NCBI RefSeq assembly: GCF_037975245.1
Contig: NC_092563.1
Location: 4,163,001 to 4,227,000 of the forward strand
Source: Apostichopus japonicus
Taxonomy: Eukaryota > Echinodermata > Holothuroidea > Aspidochirotida > Stichopodidae
DNA: 64,000 bases
Direction: 5' to 3'
Of this stretch, positions 1 to 12,414 are shown one piece after another. The notes under the pieces were generated by a model. That model made no database searches and had not been told where the DNA came from. It worked only from the letters and a program-made list of their open reading frames with translations. How positions within the stretch are numbered: position 1 is the first letter of the stretch; each line of letters opens with the position of its first letter. Position numbers and translations under genes: made by a program.

Positions 1-331
1 AAGTTTTGTATTCAGTGATGTGTAAATATTACATGATTTGCTCAGAAGAATAAACAGTGATGTCATTGAAAATGGAGAATTGGTAAGATGGAGGTATCAC
101 TTTATGAAAAGTAGCTTTTTTTGTTTCATCTATTTGGTCATCCATCTTCCAAACTAGTTGGATTGTTAATGAATGAATTAAAATGATAATTTAGGTTATA
201 ATATACAACAACAACTTTTTGTGAAGTAATTCTATGCTAAATCTTAACAAAACCAAAAAGGGTTATTATATATTTTTGGCATCACCATATTATTTGCAAC
301 CATATCGTTTATTATTTGCTCCTACTTTCAG

Positions 332-1394
332 CTTCTCCAGCTGTCGTTTCTTCGACACCAGAAGTGCCTGGTAACAGTTTATTAAATTCTGATCTCTATG
401 ACAACGAAGAAGATTCACAAAGTCAGTCACAGACTGGTACTCTCAGTCAATACCAGATTGGTCCCCTCAGCCAGTCGAACAAACCCTATGGAAATGTCAG
501 TGCTGGCATACATCGGAAACCGGAGGATGGCCTTAGAACTGTTAGCAAGCATCCAAACAGGAGCAGTTTATCGATCAGGAGTCAGAGAGATGAGGCTTCT
601 AGTTCAGACGAGGAAGGAGAGTTAGAGAAAGAGGAGGATATTATCGTATCAGGGATTAGCCAATCACAATCAAGTGAACTGCCTACCATGACATCATTCA
701 AGAGGAACCACTCGTGCTCTATTTTGGGCTCTCAAAAGCAAACCAGTCCAAAACCAACGATAGCTAACGACACTCTGTCGGTGTCCCCACTGATGTCCTC
801 CGAATCAGGCGAAGTTCCAGTCAGAAACACAAGTATGGCAAAGGACACTTCCCGTGAGGATGCGAGAGTCGTCTATCGTACGGCCATGGACAGCGTGGGT
901 AGCGCCACCAGCAGATTGACGGTTAAGAAACATCCAGGGACGTCCGTAAAAACTAGTCACAAAACCAACAACAAGGTTCCCCTCATATCGGAGAACGACT
1001 ATGTAGCGGAAGATTGGTTGATAGAGGATTTGGCGCCCTCTAAAAGGCGTCGTGTAGATGGCAGGGATGTATTCAGGGAAGCCGAACTAAACAGCGTCGG
1101 TAGACACGAGGAGACTTCAAGATTGTCCAGAAAGAAGAGGAAGAAGCAAACCCAACTGAAGTTAACAGGAATCTTACATCAGAGGCCGAGGAACACGTCC
1201 GAGAGGGGAGATTCGTCCAATGACGAGAGAGAAACGGAACCGATGGTACCTTCCTCGTCGCCGATGGTGTCTCAGTCAATCGATAACCACCACCAGGTGG
1301 CGGTGGTTTCATCTTCGCCGCCCGCAACGGCTTCAGCGATGCGAGTCAAAGTCAGGGTGGTGGATAAGGTGTTTCTCATCTCGGTGCCTTTGAG
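332..1394 (+). other. TONSL: Copy A linker exon with TONSL-specific motifs and UBL start
   Basis: This is a 1063-nt exon, entered in phase 1 after a ctactttcag acceptor and left in phase 2 at gtactc. It encodes a disordered, Ser/Gln-rich then basic stretch (SQSQSQ near the start; KRRRVDG and RKKRKKQ as likely nuclear localisation signals). Two short blocks match the human TONSL linker as I remember it: VYRTAMDSVGSATSRL at about 862-921 and PLISENDYVAEDWLIEDL at about 979-1035. The last 20 or so residues start the UBL domain (MRVKVRVVDKVFLISVPL). Copy B lacks both linker blocks. Confidence 0.85.
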
Positions 1395-4300
1395 GTACTC
1401 CACAAAAGATTTTTATCAGTATTTTTTCCACTTTGTTTGGGATAGTGAGCAGTTTTACATACGTCCCTGTATCAAACGCTCTGGGACTTATTAAGATATC
1501 ATCTAACAGAAAGAATAAAGACCAATAGGTTGACCATCTTCAAAATTTAACCCTCATTATGCCAAACAGTAGCAGTAATGTTTTACATTTTTCACTTTTT
1601 ATGAATGTCTTAATTTTACGCCAGCTCAAACCACCATCTCATAGAACCTCCAATTGTTCACGGTAAATTAAATCTTAGGAGGCTTACGTTCAACTCTCTC
1701 CCGTCCAGAAAGGACTCAGACTTTCTCCATGTGTAATTTTTGTTTTCTTCTTGCTGTTAATGTCTGATGACTCTCTGTTTATTTTATTTATTTATTAATT
1801 AATTAATTAATTAATTAATTTATTTATTAATTAATTAATTAATTAATTTATTGTTTCTTTGACAGTTCACCTAAAACCATCAAGTGGCTCTCAGAAGAGA
1901 CGGGGAACAGATACTATTCATTCTCGGGATTGAGACCTCTGATCACCTTGACAACGGCAGACAAGGCTCTCTTTTCTCCAGACGACGTCGTGTCTGAGAT
2001 ACTCAATAACAACGAAGAAGTAAGGACAACCTGTAAACATAAAACAAGATTTAAATTAGCTACCGGGGGGGGGGGTGAAGTTATGATGTATTTACCAGGC
2101 TAGAGAGATATTGACTTTACCCAACCCTCCAAGATATTTCATGTTATAAACAGTCTGCCTTATTGAGAACAAGGGGAAAAAATGGGGATTTCATATTTAC
2201 AAGTTTCTTTACCTTTCTTGCTAAATATTAAAATAGTTAATCCAGTAATGTTGGAGATAATTCATAAATCATCCTCCTGGCATGAGTGGAAATCACTGTT
2301 TGCTATGCAGCGTGAAACTTCATCGCCTCCTTCACTCTTTTCTATTAATAGTTCTTCCCTTTTAGCATTTATACTACAGCATGATAGTTGCATGGATGTC
2401 AGCAACAGCTCAAATAATATACGAATGTGCATAAGATGTTATAACGTCACCAGTAAATAAATCCATCTGTATTTGATTTATCCTAATTGATTTATTTCAG
2501 GTTCTTGCTAACGTCGAGTCCTGGCATATGCCTCCTCTCCAAGAGAGATACCGTACGCTTTGTCAGAAAAACAGTCAGAGTAGGTTAAGTTTTTCACATT
2601 TTTTACTTGAGAAAGGAAAGGTCATGTGTTATATGTATTATGTAATTCAGCTATTCTAATTTCTATGATATAGTCCCAGGAAGCAATTGTTTGGGCTAAA
2701 TGGAATTCATTAAAAATCCAAATTATATGAACATAGAAGTCACCCCCCCCCCCCCACCCTTTCCTTCACCTGTCAGGATCTTGCATATTGCAAAAGTTGG
2801 AAACGAACATATTTGTTCTATGACTTACCCTTGATTGTGTTTAGATGTTTGATAGGCTGCAATAGACACAGCCAGACAGAGCCACACAGCTTAAGAATTG
2901 CTAACAATGAAGCATTTATGAGTAGAATATTTCCTATCAAACTCCTGAGTGGCTGAGACTCAATTCTCAATATCATCCATGTAACATTGTCAAGTTCGAG
3001 GCTCTTACTGCTAAGGTATAGAAAGAAACGTCCTCTTGCTGTAACATGTTACGATACAGCAAGTGACACAGGTGTCGTATGTATGGCTTCGGTTACATTG
3101 ACACAGAATATAATATCGTAGGTCTGCGATGAATGGTGTCAAAGAGTTTTAGGTAAGATGAATGTGATTTTCCTTTCCCTCATAATTCCTACCACTGAAT
3201 AATTATTCTGTTTTATTATTTTTTTGATCCCCCTCTAGGTGTACATCGTAAGATCGAGTCAAGACTAGAGATGCAAGACCAGCACCACCTTGACCTTTCA
3301 TCTTTGACCTTGACGGAGGGTCACCTCAAACCACTCTTCTCTGCCCTACAGTGTCAGCATTCCTTACGTAAGCTTCTGCTTGCACGTAACCGAATAAACG
3401 ACAAAGTGATGGCCTCCCTGGCAGAGTCTTTGCCCTCTCTACCGAACCTTTCTCTAATTGACCTCTCCTGTAATGAGGTCACCCATGAGGGCCTACGGAG
3501 GGTGAGTGAGGTCCTATCCAAGGAGACAACCGAAGGCGTTGCGATGGATGGTTCCTCGGTTTCAAAGCCTTTACAGGTATGTGAACTGGGTCTCATTTCT
3601 CTAACTAATAAATCCTTTAAATGAGGTTTGTCATAGTGCTTGGATTGCTGTGTTTTGCAATAACATATGTCACTGGTGATTCAACCGTTAGAGGAAAAAA
3701 TTAGGTACTTGAAATGTATTCATATACTCTTGTTCACCAGACTTGCACAAGGAGTTACAAATTTGGGCATAATCATCTACTGTTTGCAGATGAAGCAATA
3801 AAGACATGGAACTAAAATTTGTGGGACACAAATTTGCTGTATTGGATTTAAAGGGTAGACAAGTCACTAGTTCAGAACAAATGTTTGGCAGCAAATTGGA
3901 TCACTCGATTAGCTTGCGGGATGTCCAATTTCTATTAACATAGCGTGATTTGGTCAAAAACGATTCAAGGTTAACGACGGAAGGCAAAAAAGCAGCTGAA
4001 AGAGACACAAAGCCATCTTTTTGATATATTTATGTTTTTGTTTAAATTTGTCATTTTGTATCTCTTTTTCTTTGTCTTTCCTTTGTATACAGTATCTTGA
4101 AGAGTTGGTTCTTGATTACAATTCGTTGACGGACAATTGCGCCTTATACATAGCTAGTATTTTGAAACACTGCCCTCTATTAAACAGGCTCAGTCTAACG
4201 TCAACTTACATCACCAAACGCTTCTTCCAGTTTAACAGTACTGCATTGCTTGAAGCTTTTCAAGGTAACATGTAGTATTAATACAGTACAATGAAATCAG

Positions 4301-6957
4301 AAATATTGTTAAAGAAAATTGCCACACAATGTTTTATTGTTTTTGTTTTGTTTTTCTGATTCATCCCATTTGTTTGAAGATCAGTGTGATAATGATGCTA
4401 AAGATGTCTCTAGTTTGTTGAATAAATTTAGCTAGCAGATAAACAGCCACATCATCTGTGGGTCAGAGGTCAGAGTTGGCTGTGTACTGTGGCAGTTAAG
4501 GACAAAGATATTGAAAAATCACCATCTTTTATGGGACCTTAAAAACCTTTTAAGATAAAACAGATCTTAAACATTGTTTATAAAAGATAATTGAGTTTCT
4601 TGTTTCATCCCCTTCCTTTTTTTTGCAGGGGCCGGACACCTGCAATCTTTAAATGTATCTCACAATGCCCTGGGTTCCTCAGGTGTTGAGCTGTTGTTGA
4701 AGTGTCTGAATCCTGAGTCGATCAACAGTCTCAACCTCGGCTCAACGATTCAACGTACCGGAGACTCAAGTATAGCAAAGCACTTGGCCTCATTCTACAG
4801 TAAGGTAAGATATAAACCAAGCTCTTCTTGCCTACTGGATTACAAGTTAGATCAAGTCCTAGGCCTAGAACTTTGAAAATGTTGTCAACTTTGCTAAAAT
4901 ATGACAGGCTTGCTTAAAACATTCTCTTGGCTAAAATCAAGTTCTCATTGGGATTTTTCCTGAATTATGACTTGTATCAGCTACTGTACAGGCTTATGAG
5001 AGCAGCCCAGTAATATTTACTTTTAATAAGCAGTAGAACTGGGCTTATGTTAGACATGGATGTCATGCCGATTCTTTGACTGACGATGGTTAACAGACTA
5101 GTCTACCATGTGTCTAAGTTCTTAATGTCTACTCGCTGAAATGGAGAGTGCCTTGTTTTGTTCTACTGGCAAATGTGCAAAATCCACTGGTATATAGTAT
5201 ACAGCAAGATTATCCCCATGTGTGATCAAGGGTTTCGTACCACAAGTAATGTCTCGGTTGACTCGCACACTACATTTGTCACTTTTCAAAGCCACTTAGA
5301 GCATAGCCAAAAGTTTTCAACTGATCCAACATCATTCAATGAGATTTGTCCACCGTCCATGACCGTTTAGATTTTGAGCCTTCTAGGTTGAAGTTTAGCA
5401 TATAGCACTCTCTCCGACCCCCCCCCCCCCCCCGATCTGCCAGCTCTCCCTGTGTGGAAACCTTCCTGTTTCACCCAGGAAAATTTCTAAATTGCCTTAA
5501 ATCAATTTTGGTCCTCCCGAAAATGTTAAACCATCTGTTTATTTTAGCCACTGCAACATCTGAGCATTAAATAGATGATGGTGACCGACAAAATCCCATG
5601 AAAAGTCACTTGTTGTATAGTACCTTAAATCTTTGTCATATTTGGCCTTCCATGAGTAGGGGTGGTTATCTCTGCTATTTGTGAGTAGACTTTTCTGACA
5701 TGACACTCTTAATTACATACCCTGTAACACAGCTACATTGCCCTACTCCAAATATGCTGCAAAAATTTAACACCTTCATTGCCCAACTAGTGCAATTTTG
5801 TGCAGAACTGAGTTGTGTAACTAGGTGTCTTGATGGAAGTTCTTTTCCTGTTGTAATGCTTTTTGTGAAGTTTTTTTTTCTTTCTTCATTTTTGTCCAAT
5901 TCTTTTCCTTTTCACTTTTCAGGGTAATTGTTGTCTGCACAATCTTAATCTAGAAGACTGTAAACTCAAGGAAAATGACATGAAAACCCTGTCAAAGTGA
6001 GTGGTTATCAGCATCAATTCAAATCCCCGGTGTTTCATCCTTGAGGTCATTTTTACATGATTCTGTGATATTTTATTTGATTTTAATATTTATTTTCTAT
6101 CCATATAATTTTTCTATTTACATGAAGGTCAAATACCTCTATAAGTGTCACACTCAACTTTATTGAGAACTGTCTGCTTAAAGAAAAATTTGACCATTAT
6201 GTAAACCATGGAATGACCTTTCCATGTGGAACATAGTCACTGAAAATATATTAAATTTAGTGTAGTAATTCTAGGAATTGTATGGTTAATATTAATAAAT
6301 AGTACTGTTAAATACTACCATATAGTTGCTCAGTATGCAGACCACAGAGATTGCTAATGCCCTCTCTATCTTTTTTCAGTGAAAATATTAAAGGTTTCTG
6401 CTATCACTTTTAATAGTCTACATTTAGTCTCACTTATGTTGTGAATGGCTTGCTGTTGCAGTTTGAAATCCTTCTCCCCTTGCAAAGTTCGTTGCTTACT
6501 TTATTATTATTATTATTATTATATTTTTTTGAGTGGTTCAGACTGTCATTTCAGATTTTCCTCAAGCTTCGCTTTTCCTTAATATCGTCTCTTCAGATGT
6601 ATCCCAGGTTCATTGTCAGTAAGCTGGTCTCATCTAGGTCTCTCTGCCAACCCCCTCATCACTCATAGAGGTATCCATCTCCTGCTAGCTGGCCTTCAAG
6701 AGGCAGGATGTGGCTTAAAGTCTCTGGACCTCTCCCTGTGCGGACTGGAGTCACCTCTAGAGGGAGACATGTTCGATCTATTAGCGGGATTCATGTCACC
6801 GGAGCACCCTTCGGGAGAAGCCCTCGCAAAAGTTGTACTCTCCGGAAACAAATTAAGCAAAGTTGATTTGGAGGTTCTGATCAATGTTTGGGAAGCCACA
6901 CATGATGAATCGGCTGGACATTGTATTGATAAAGTTAGATGTATCCTCTATGCTTAA
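332..6957 (+). CDS. TONSL: TONSL-like protein, copy A (3' part; 5' end outside window)
   Basis: TONSL is a replication-stress scaffold that pairs with MMS22L and handles histones and RAD51 loading at damaged forks (family knowledge). Exons read from splice signals and frame: 332-1394, 1866-2019, 2501-2579, 3239-3576, 4093-4264, 4629-4804, 5923-5996 and 6597-6957, ending in TAA. Phases agree at every junction and give about 805 residues. Domain order is a linker with the TONSL-type VYRTAMDSVGSATSRL and EDWLIEDL motifs, a UBL domain starting MRVKVRV, then LRRs to the C-terminus. TPR and ankyrin regions would lie upstream of base 1 and cannot be assessed. Gene structure over UBL and LRR matches copy B exon for exon, so the two are tandem duplicates. 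Protein identity between them is only about half by eye, so the duplication is old. Confidence 0.9.
1780..1855. repeat. (ATTA)n/(TTTA)n simple repeat
   Basis: Tetranucleotide tract of attaatta and tttattta units immediately upstream of the copy A exon at 1866. No function is apparent. Confidence 0.9.
1866..2579 (+). other. TONSL: Copy A UBL-domain exons
   Basis: Two exons, 1866-2019 (154 nt) and 2501-2579 (79 nt), finish the UBL. They contain IKWLSEETGNRYYSFSGLRP and, after a 481-nt intron, VLANVESWHMPPLQERY. The latter matches the TONSL sequence after the UBL (human: NDEVLAEVTSW followed by DLPPLTDRYRR). The 154-nt exon has the same length and phase as its copy B partner. An (ATTA)n tract lies in the intron just upstream. 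Confidence 0.88.
3239..6957 (+). other. TONSL: Copy A leucine-rich-repeat exons and C-terminus
   Basis: Exons 3239-3576, 4093-4264, 4629-4804, 5923-5996 and 6597-6957 encode the LRR array. Repeat cores visible in order include LRKLLLARNRI, LSLIDLSCNEV, LEELVLDYNSL, LNRLSLTSTYI, LQSLNVSHNAL, INSLNLGSTI, LHNLNLEDCKL, LGLSANPLITHRG, LKSLDLSLCGL and LAKVVLSGNKL. In human TONSL this region contacts MMS22L and is needed for fork recruitment (family knowledge). For the last exon the acceptor at 6595-6596 was chosen because it gives phase 2 and the CIP tripeptide shared with copy B; the later ag at 6606-6607 breaks the frame. Confidence 0.9.
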
Positions 6958-8782
6958 GGTCAGAGGAAATTCTTACTCTGAACATTCGACATACTCTGTA
7001 AGCTGCTGGTTCGGTTTGTGGTATAACATATCTCCGATGACATCATTGTACTCGGACTCAAATATACATGGTTAGTTTGTCTGCATAGTTGTAAAAGACA
7101 ACCGTGTAAAGAACTCAAGACAAATCCTTCCACCGTAAATCAAGTCAAAATGACTAACCGTGGATTCCAGATTCAAATAGCTCTATAGAATATATTCCTA
7201 TTTCTATTATCATGGGTTGGGAGGATGGGGGGTGGGAGGGTGGTTGGTGCCTTTGCTGTCACTGTTCATATCTTCTGTTGCCTCACCTCTCGATTCTTTC
7301 CCTCCCCTGGGTTGGGAAGAAATACCTCATAAGTGTCCATATGAAGCATTTCAAAGCTAATTGAATGGATTTGCTGTGTAGTGCTGTATGGGTTATTTAT
7401 TATTTAATTTTAGTGGTAAAATATCATTACAACTGCTGGAATAGATGACTGCATGATGAGGAAAGATTGTATATCATGTCCACTTTTAGCAGTTACTGTT
7501 GACTAAAACCATACTTACTTCTAAATCCTCTGCCTTACTCGTACATGTACTGGGGTCACTCTGAGGGTTTGAATGACCTGGCTGATGTAACGTTAGTTTT
7601 GGAACTCATAGGTGACAAACGTCCTTTTTAATTGGTTTGTATTCCAAGCTTCGTTTCAAAAGAATATGAAATGGGCATCAACTTGCAGTACTTGAGTGAC
7701 AAGTAACCAGTAAACCAACATTCAACTCAGTACATGTAAAGGCCTATGTAGCCAAATGACTTCACTGGTGACTGTCCTGTGACCTGCCACCTTTCCCCCT
7801 CCCCTTCCCCTACATAAAAAGTAGGATTTTAATCATGTTTATCTGCTGATGAGATAAAATTTTCATTGCTCTGGTATGGTTGAGAGACTTGTACAAAAAA
7901 GAAGCGGAGAGGATAGTGAATTGCAATGTACAGCAGGCATTATATTTTCTTTGTATAGAGAATTAAGAGTTGAGATACTCAAAGTTGCAAAAGTATCTAA
8001 AACTACATGTAATGTTTGTAGATATTTTCTAACTTTTCATGAGTAAATTAATACAGTATTTAAAATTAAAATCATCTATTGTTTCATTCCTTTTCTTTAT
8101 TTGTAGCAGCATAGTGTAAAAGAAAAATAATGATAATGACATCAAAGTCAGAAAAAGAAATGGAAAATAATAATATTTTAGGAATTTTTTTTCAAAACAT
8201 TGAAAATGCAAATAATTGTTTACGATCAGGACAGCTGAGGAGTGGCTCCTGTTCATTTTGAGGTTGGAGATGTGTAATCTTCGAAAGGTGATCCCATGAA
8301 CTCTTATATCCAGTTCAAAATGAATGATGACAAATGTTTGATGCTTTGTAGAGATCTATTAGATATTGCCATGATTACAGTAAGGACCTGCGAGCTAGAC
8401 CGGTGTGGGTGGGGGGGGGGGCACACAGAAGCCGATCAGGGCAAACCTTCAAGTTGCTGGAGAGAAAAGACTTGACATTTTGTTAAAGAACAATTGACTC
8501 GATCTTGGCATTCATGCCATATATTTACTACCCTCTAAGAAATGAGTTCTTTAAATTACCGTATAGTACAAACTTGTACTGTTCCTGCCATTGAAAAGAT
8601 GAAAAAATATCCCTATGCTAGGTATATGTAAGTTGCCAAAACAATAAAACACAACGTAGCACGGTCTCTTTGATAACCTAGACACGTCTACTCAGATATA
8701 GTAACTATATTCACCCAACCTCAACCATTGGTTCAATTGATAAAACTTTGGGGAAAAGTCTCTCTAAAATATAGACAAATAT
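6958..8782. other. Intergenic region 3' of copy A
   Basis: This holds the copy A 3' flank. I found no convincing AATAAA near the stop and no coding exon. G-rich and C-rich runs occur around 7218-7245, 7790-7815 and 8408-8421. Confidence 0.5.
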
Positions 8783-9235
8783 CAGGCGCGTATCCAGGAT
8801 TTTCTAACCCGGGGGGCGCGAATTACTATCTAAGCGGAGCGCCACCATCGGTTGGCGCGGAGCGTACAAGAAAATTTCTGGTTTTGATACCCCCCAGATC
8901 ACCGGAAATGGCACTTCTCGGGCTTGAAAATGACCAACCAGATGTACACTTTTGCCTGAGAACCGCAGTATTTCCCAAAAGTTTTTTTTCCATCCATAAC
9001 CTTTTTCAAGATTGTCACCAGTCACACATCATGTTCGACCTCATTGCATGTCCTATGGATCATTGCTTTTGTAGGTGATTCTACGTCACGGCCCACAATA
9101 TCCGAAAGCCCCACTTTTCAAGGTTTTAAGCCCATTATTTGTTGAGAATTTGAAAATTCACATTTATTATAAAACTGCGTTGAAGGAAATGAAAAATAGC
9201 AGATATTTCCGATATCAGGTATATCGAAACCGAAC

Positions 9236-9704
9236 ACTACACACATAGGCGTAGGTCCCGTAGGAGGCGGGGGCTGCAGGCCTCCCCCCCCCCCCCCCCG
9301 CAACCAAATTTTCCCCATTTTTTTCTGGCACCTACTGAAAGAAAAATAGCTAGCAATGAATAGCTTAAAAATGATCTCCTTGGTAATTAAAATAAAGTTC
9401 TAAGCTTGGCCGATATTACTACTGTAAAAGAGAGTTTTGACATAAATGGATCTGTATGCTTTTTCTCCACCTACATAAGACATTTCGTTGTTTACATTAG
9501 CATCCGGCGGTATACTGTGCAACTTTCACGGACCGTACGGTAAACGATGGCATGCGATGTAATGACCGATGCTTGTTTATATGATATTGGCATCGATATG
9601 TTGAACGCGCGCAAAGCGCGCGAAAAATTTTGGCTTTTTTTTCGGGCAAGTCATTACAGCCCCCAAATCCAATTGGGCTCCTACGCCTTTGACTACACGC
9701 ATAG
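9236..9704. mobile_element. Nested short inverted-repeat element
   Basis: The left part is ggcgtaggtcccgtaggaggcgggggctg from 9248. The right part ends cagccccc...gggctcctacgcc at about 9687, so GGCGTAGG, a CCC block and GGGGGCTG recur inverted. Flanking 13-mers actacacacatag (9236-9248) and actacacgcatag (9692-9704) differ at one base and may be a target duplication or extended direct ends. A cgcgcgcaaagcgcgcg hairpin lies at about 9606-9622. It sits inside the larger element, so it inserted later. Confidence 0.4.
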
Positions 9705-10356
9705 ACAGTTTTTGGGGCTGTTCATCCTGGAACATGCATTTCAATGCTCACTGATATGATGTTATATATGCTCTTTGCTTTACAAATTCGAAAAGGCGTG
9801 TAGCGAGTAATTGCCAAGGGAGGGGCGAAGCCAGTAGGCAAACTATCTAAGCGAAGCGCCACCATGGTTTGGCGCGAAGCGTACAATAAGATTTTTGGCC
9901 GAAAATGCCTCCCAGACCGCTGGAAATGACACTTCCCAGGCCTTGTGCATCTAAGCATTGTCTATTTTCAGTGAAATTACTAGCGATGTCATAAAGAAAA
10001 TTTGCTCGGGGGGGGGGGGGGCGGTCGCCCCTTCTCGAAATACGTCATGTTCCCCGACGACTCGGTCGAGTTCAAGACCAGCCACAGTTGGTTCCATATA
10101 GCACAATTGTACAATTGTTTAAGGCTTCCATACACACACGCGCGTTATGATAGACCATATATAGTATTTATGTAGATACATTAGTGAGAGAGGAAAAATG
10201 GAAACGTCAAAAATGGAGTTGTCGGTGTAAGGGGTAGGGTAAGGCGCACTCCCCCTCCGTAATCCTTGATCTGTCACTGGCTACCCTGTGTATATAGTAG
10301 GGATCAGCGCTTTAACTATGACTGTTCCTCTTTCTCTTCCCGAGGTCTTGGCTATC

Positions 10357-10492
10357 TTCTACTCCCCCCCCCTTTTCTCCTTTTTCTCTTTTTTTTTTCT
10401 TTTTCTTTTCCCTTCCTTCCTCTCCTCCTTTTCTTTTTTTCCCCCTCCTTTTCCCTTTTTTCTTCTCTTTTTTTCTCTCCTCTTTTCCTTAC
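10357..10492. repeat. Polypyrimidine tract (C/T only, about 130 nt)
   Basis: Almost uninterrupted C and T on the plus strand, with mirror-like blocks, next to the right inverted end of the large element. It gives rise to overlapping low-complexity open frames on both strands, which are artefacts. Confidence 0.9.
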
Positions 10493-10534
10493 CCGGGGGC
10501 GCGCGCCCCCAACGCCCCCCTGGATACGCACCTG

Positions 10535-12414
10535 AATATTCGTAATTACCGAAAGGTTACATCGTACAGTCCGCAGATTAGATTTACAGGTGCCTATATA
10601 CAATGACAAATTATACGGAGAAAGTAGTTCATTTTACTTGCCAAAGTGGAAATTTCAGGAAAAAACTCTTTACGTTATCACATTAACTAGTTGAACTTTT
10701 CGGGGATTCGTTGGCGACAAGAAGTCCCAAGAACGAAATTGAAAGTCATAACTTCAAGCACACAGTGGAAACTAGGAGAAATATAGTTCAATTTTGCAGA
10801 TAATTTTCGATACATAAAGTGATATTTTTTATATTGTTCATTATAAACCATAGCGTTTTAATACTTTTTTTTTTCTCAGAAATGGTCGTTATGCAGTGTC
10901 GTACAGTCCTGACAAGTATTACATAGACTACGGACTTCTCTTCCATGTTTTAGACCTAAGGCTATATTTTGTAACTTACAAAGATCGGAACCTAACGTTG
11001 GTATGTAATGGGATGAAAACTACCTTTTTTAAGGGCTATATCAGATGCCTACTACGTTCAAAGTAATATGTTTATGTAAGATGTAACAACTTATAAGCAT
11101 TCGATTAAAAGTTTTAAACGAAAAGGTCCTGCACAGTGAAAACTTGTCCACTAAAAACAGGAAGATAAAAGCTGATGTACCGACGATGCTACACACCATA
11201 CTTGATGTTACCTGATTGGAACGAAAAAATCATCGAAAGACCCATTGATAATACATGTAGCAAACCAACTGAATGTCAATGACGGCTCTTGTATAAATGG
11301 TATTTAACCTATCCTGTACTATCGGTCGAATGAAGGAACAGAAATTTCCACTGTTTTGCGAAAAGTAGACCTAATGTTACAATACACTGTAGTTGAGGTA
11401 CTAGAGGACCTAACCTGATATATGTATGTAAAAACATATTTAAGTTTTCAGCCTAGTATGAGATTAAAACGTACATAGACTAAAATGGAGTGAAACCATA
11501 TCATTAACTGAATCGCCCCAGCTCAAAAAGTATCGATTATAAGGAGTATTGATATTATCAAAATTAAAATTGATTTCGAGATTGACGGTAGCGCACAAGT
11601 TCCATATCCCTCTTGTGTCAAATCTGCAAAGGACGTTCCAGATACTTGCATTTTTCAGAATGTTTACTTAATGCATTTCTGGTCTCGTATAATCCAATGT
11701 GTTCGAGTTTTGCCTTTTTTTATTATTTAGAGTTAAAACAGTATGTGTACCACACACGGCGCGGTACATACAATGACAACATTAGCTGGAGACAGAAGTT
11801 TGAGTGTTTCATCACAGATCTGAAGTGTTATTCCTTGTTAGAGATAAATCAAGCGGGCTGTGAAACAGCTCAGTCGCCATGCACGATCATCAATTTTCAG
11901 TATACTCTTGAGCCCCAGCTATTAACGGAAACGCTGGACCAACACTAAGGACAGCCTACTCCCCCATCAAATTTATCGTTATATTGTGTATTCAGTCCCA
12001 TCAGCTCCATTATACGTCTGTTTTTCACGTTACTCACCACTTAGTTTCGGTGTTAGTCAACTGTAGGCCTAGCAATGTTTCATACTACAGTAGCAAATGA
12101 AGCCTAACATTTGTAATCAGTGCCAGCGAGCAGCTATAACGAAGAATTTGAGCTAACGTTAGCCTTAAGCATAGGCCTACTGCCTGATATTGCAACTGTC
12201 AGGCTATTCTTAATTCTTGACTTAATTTATCACAGTCCCGAATCAAAATTAATGTCAGAACTATGCCCTAGTAGTATCACTAAATTGTAGCCTGTATGCT
12301 TGCCTAACTACCAAAATGAGTAAATGGAGGTGCTGATGTACCAGTGAACTAGTCAAGCTGAATAATATTAATAACTGAACAGGAAGCATGTCAGTTATAC
12401 CTAGAACTTAGAAG
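10535..12414. promoter_or_regulatory. 5' flank of TONSL copy B
   Basis: This 1.9-kb stretch precedes the copy B start codon and should hold its promoter and 5' UTR. I see no TATA box or initiator I would defend and no coding exon. The open frame at 11613-11948 has no recognisable similarity and was not called. Confidence 0.35.

Larger units (their letters stand above)
8783..10534. mobile_element. Candidate non-autonomous DNA transposon with CAGG...CCTG inverted ends
   Basis: The left end is caggcgcgtatccagg (8783-8798). The right end is its near-perfect inverse, cctggatacgcacctg (10519-10534). Both ends are flanked by the same five bases, AATAT (8778-8782 and 10535-10539), as a target-site duplication would be. 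Inside are G/C-rich subterminal runs, a second copy of the subterminal sequence (aactatctaagcgaagcgcc at 9840, compare 8824), a nested element (9236-9704) and a long pyrimidine tract. No transposase frame is visible. The alternative is two independent, oppositely oriented copies of one short repeat. Confidence 0.55.

Noticed and set aside
1-331. Ankyrin exons of copy A inside the window
   Set aside because: The first 331 bases are intron-like and AT-rich with no open ankyrin frame; the domain, if present, is upstream.
8728-9318. Open frames of 66-116 aa in the transposon region
   Set aside because: They start and end inside repeat ends and show no transposase or reverse-transcriptase motifs.
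10266-10609. Overlapping 85-89-aa frames on both strands
   Set aside because: All derive from the C/T tract and are low complexity; no real protein.
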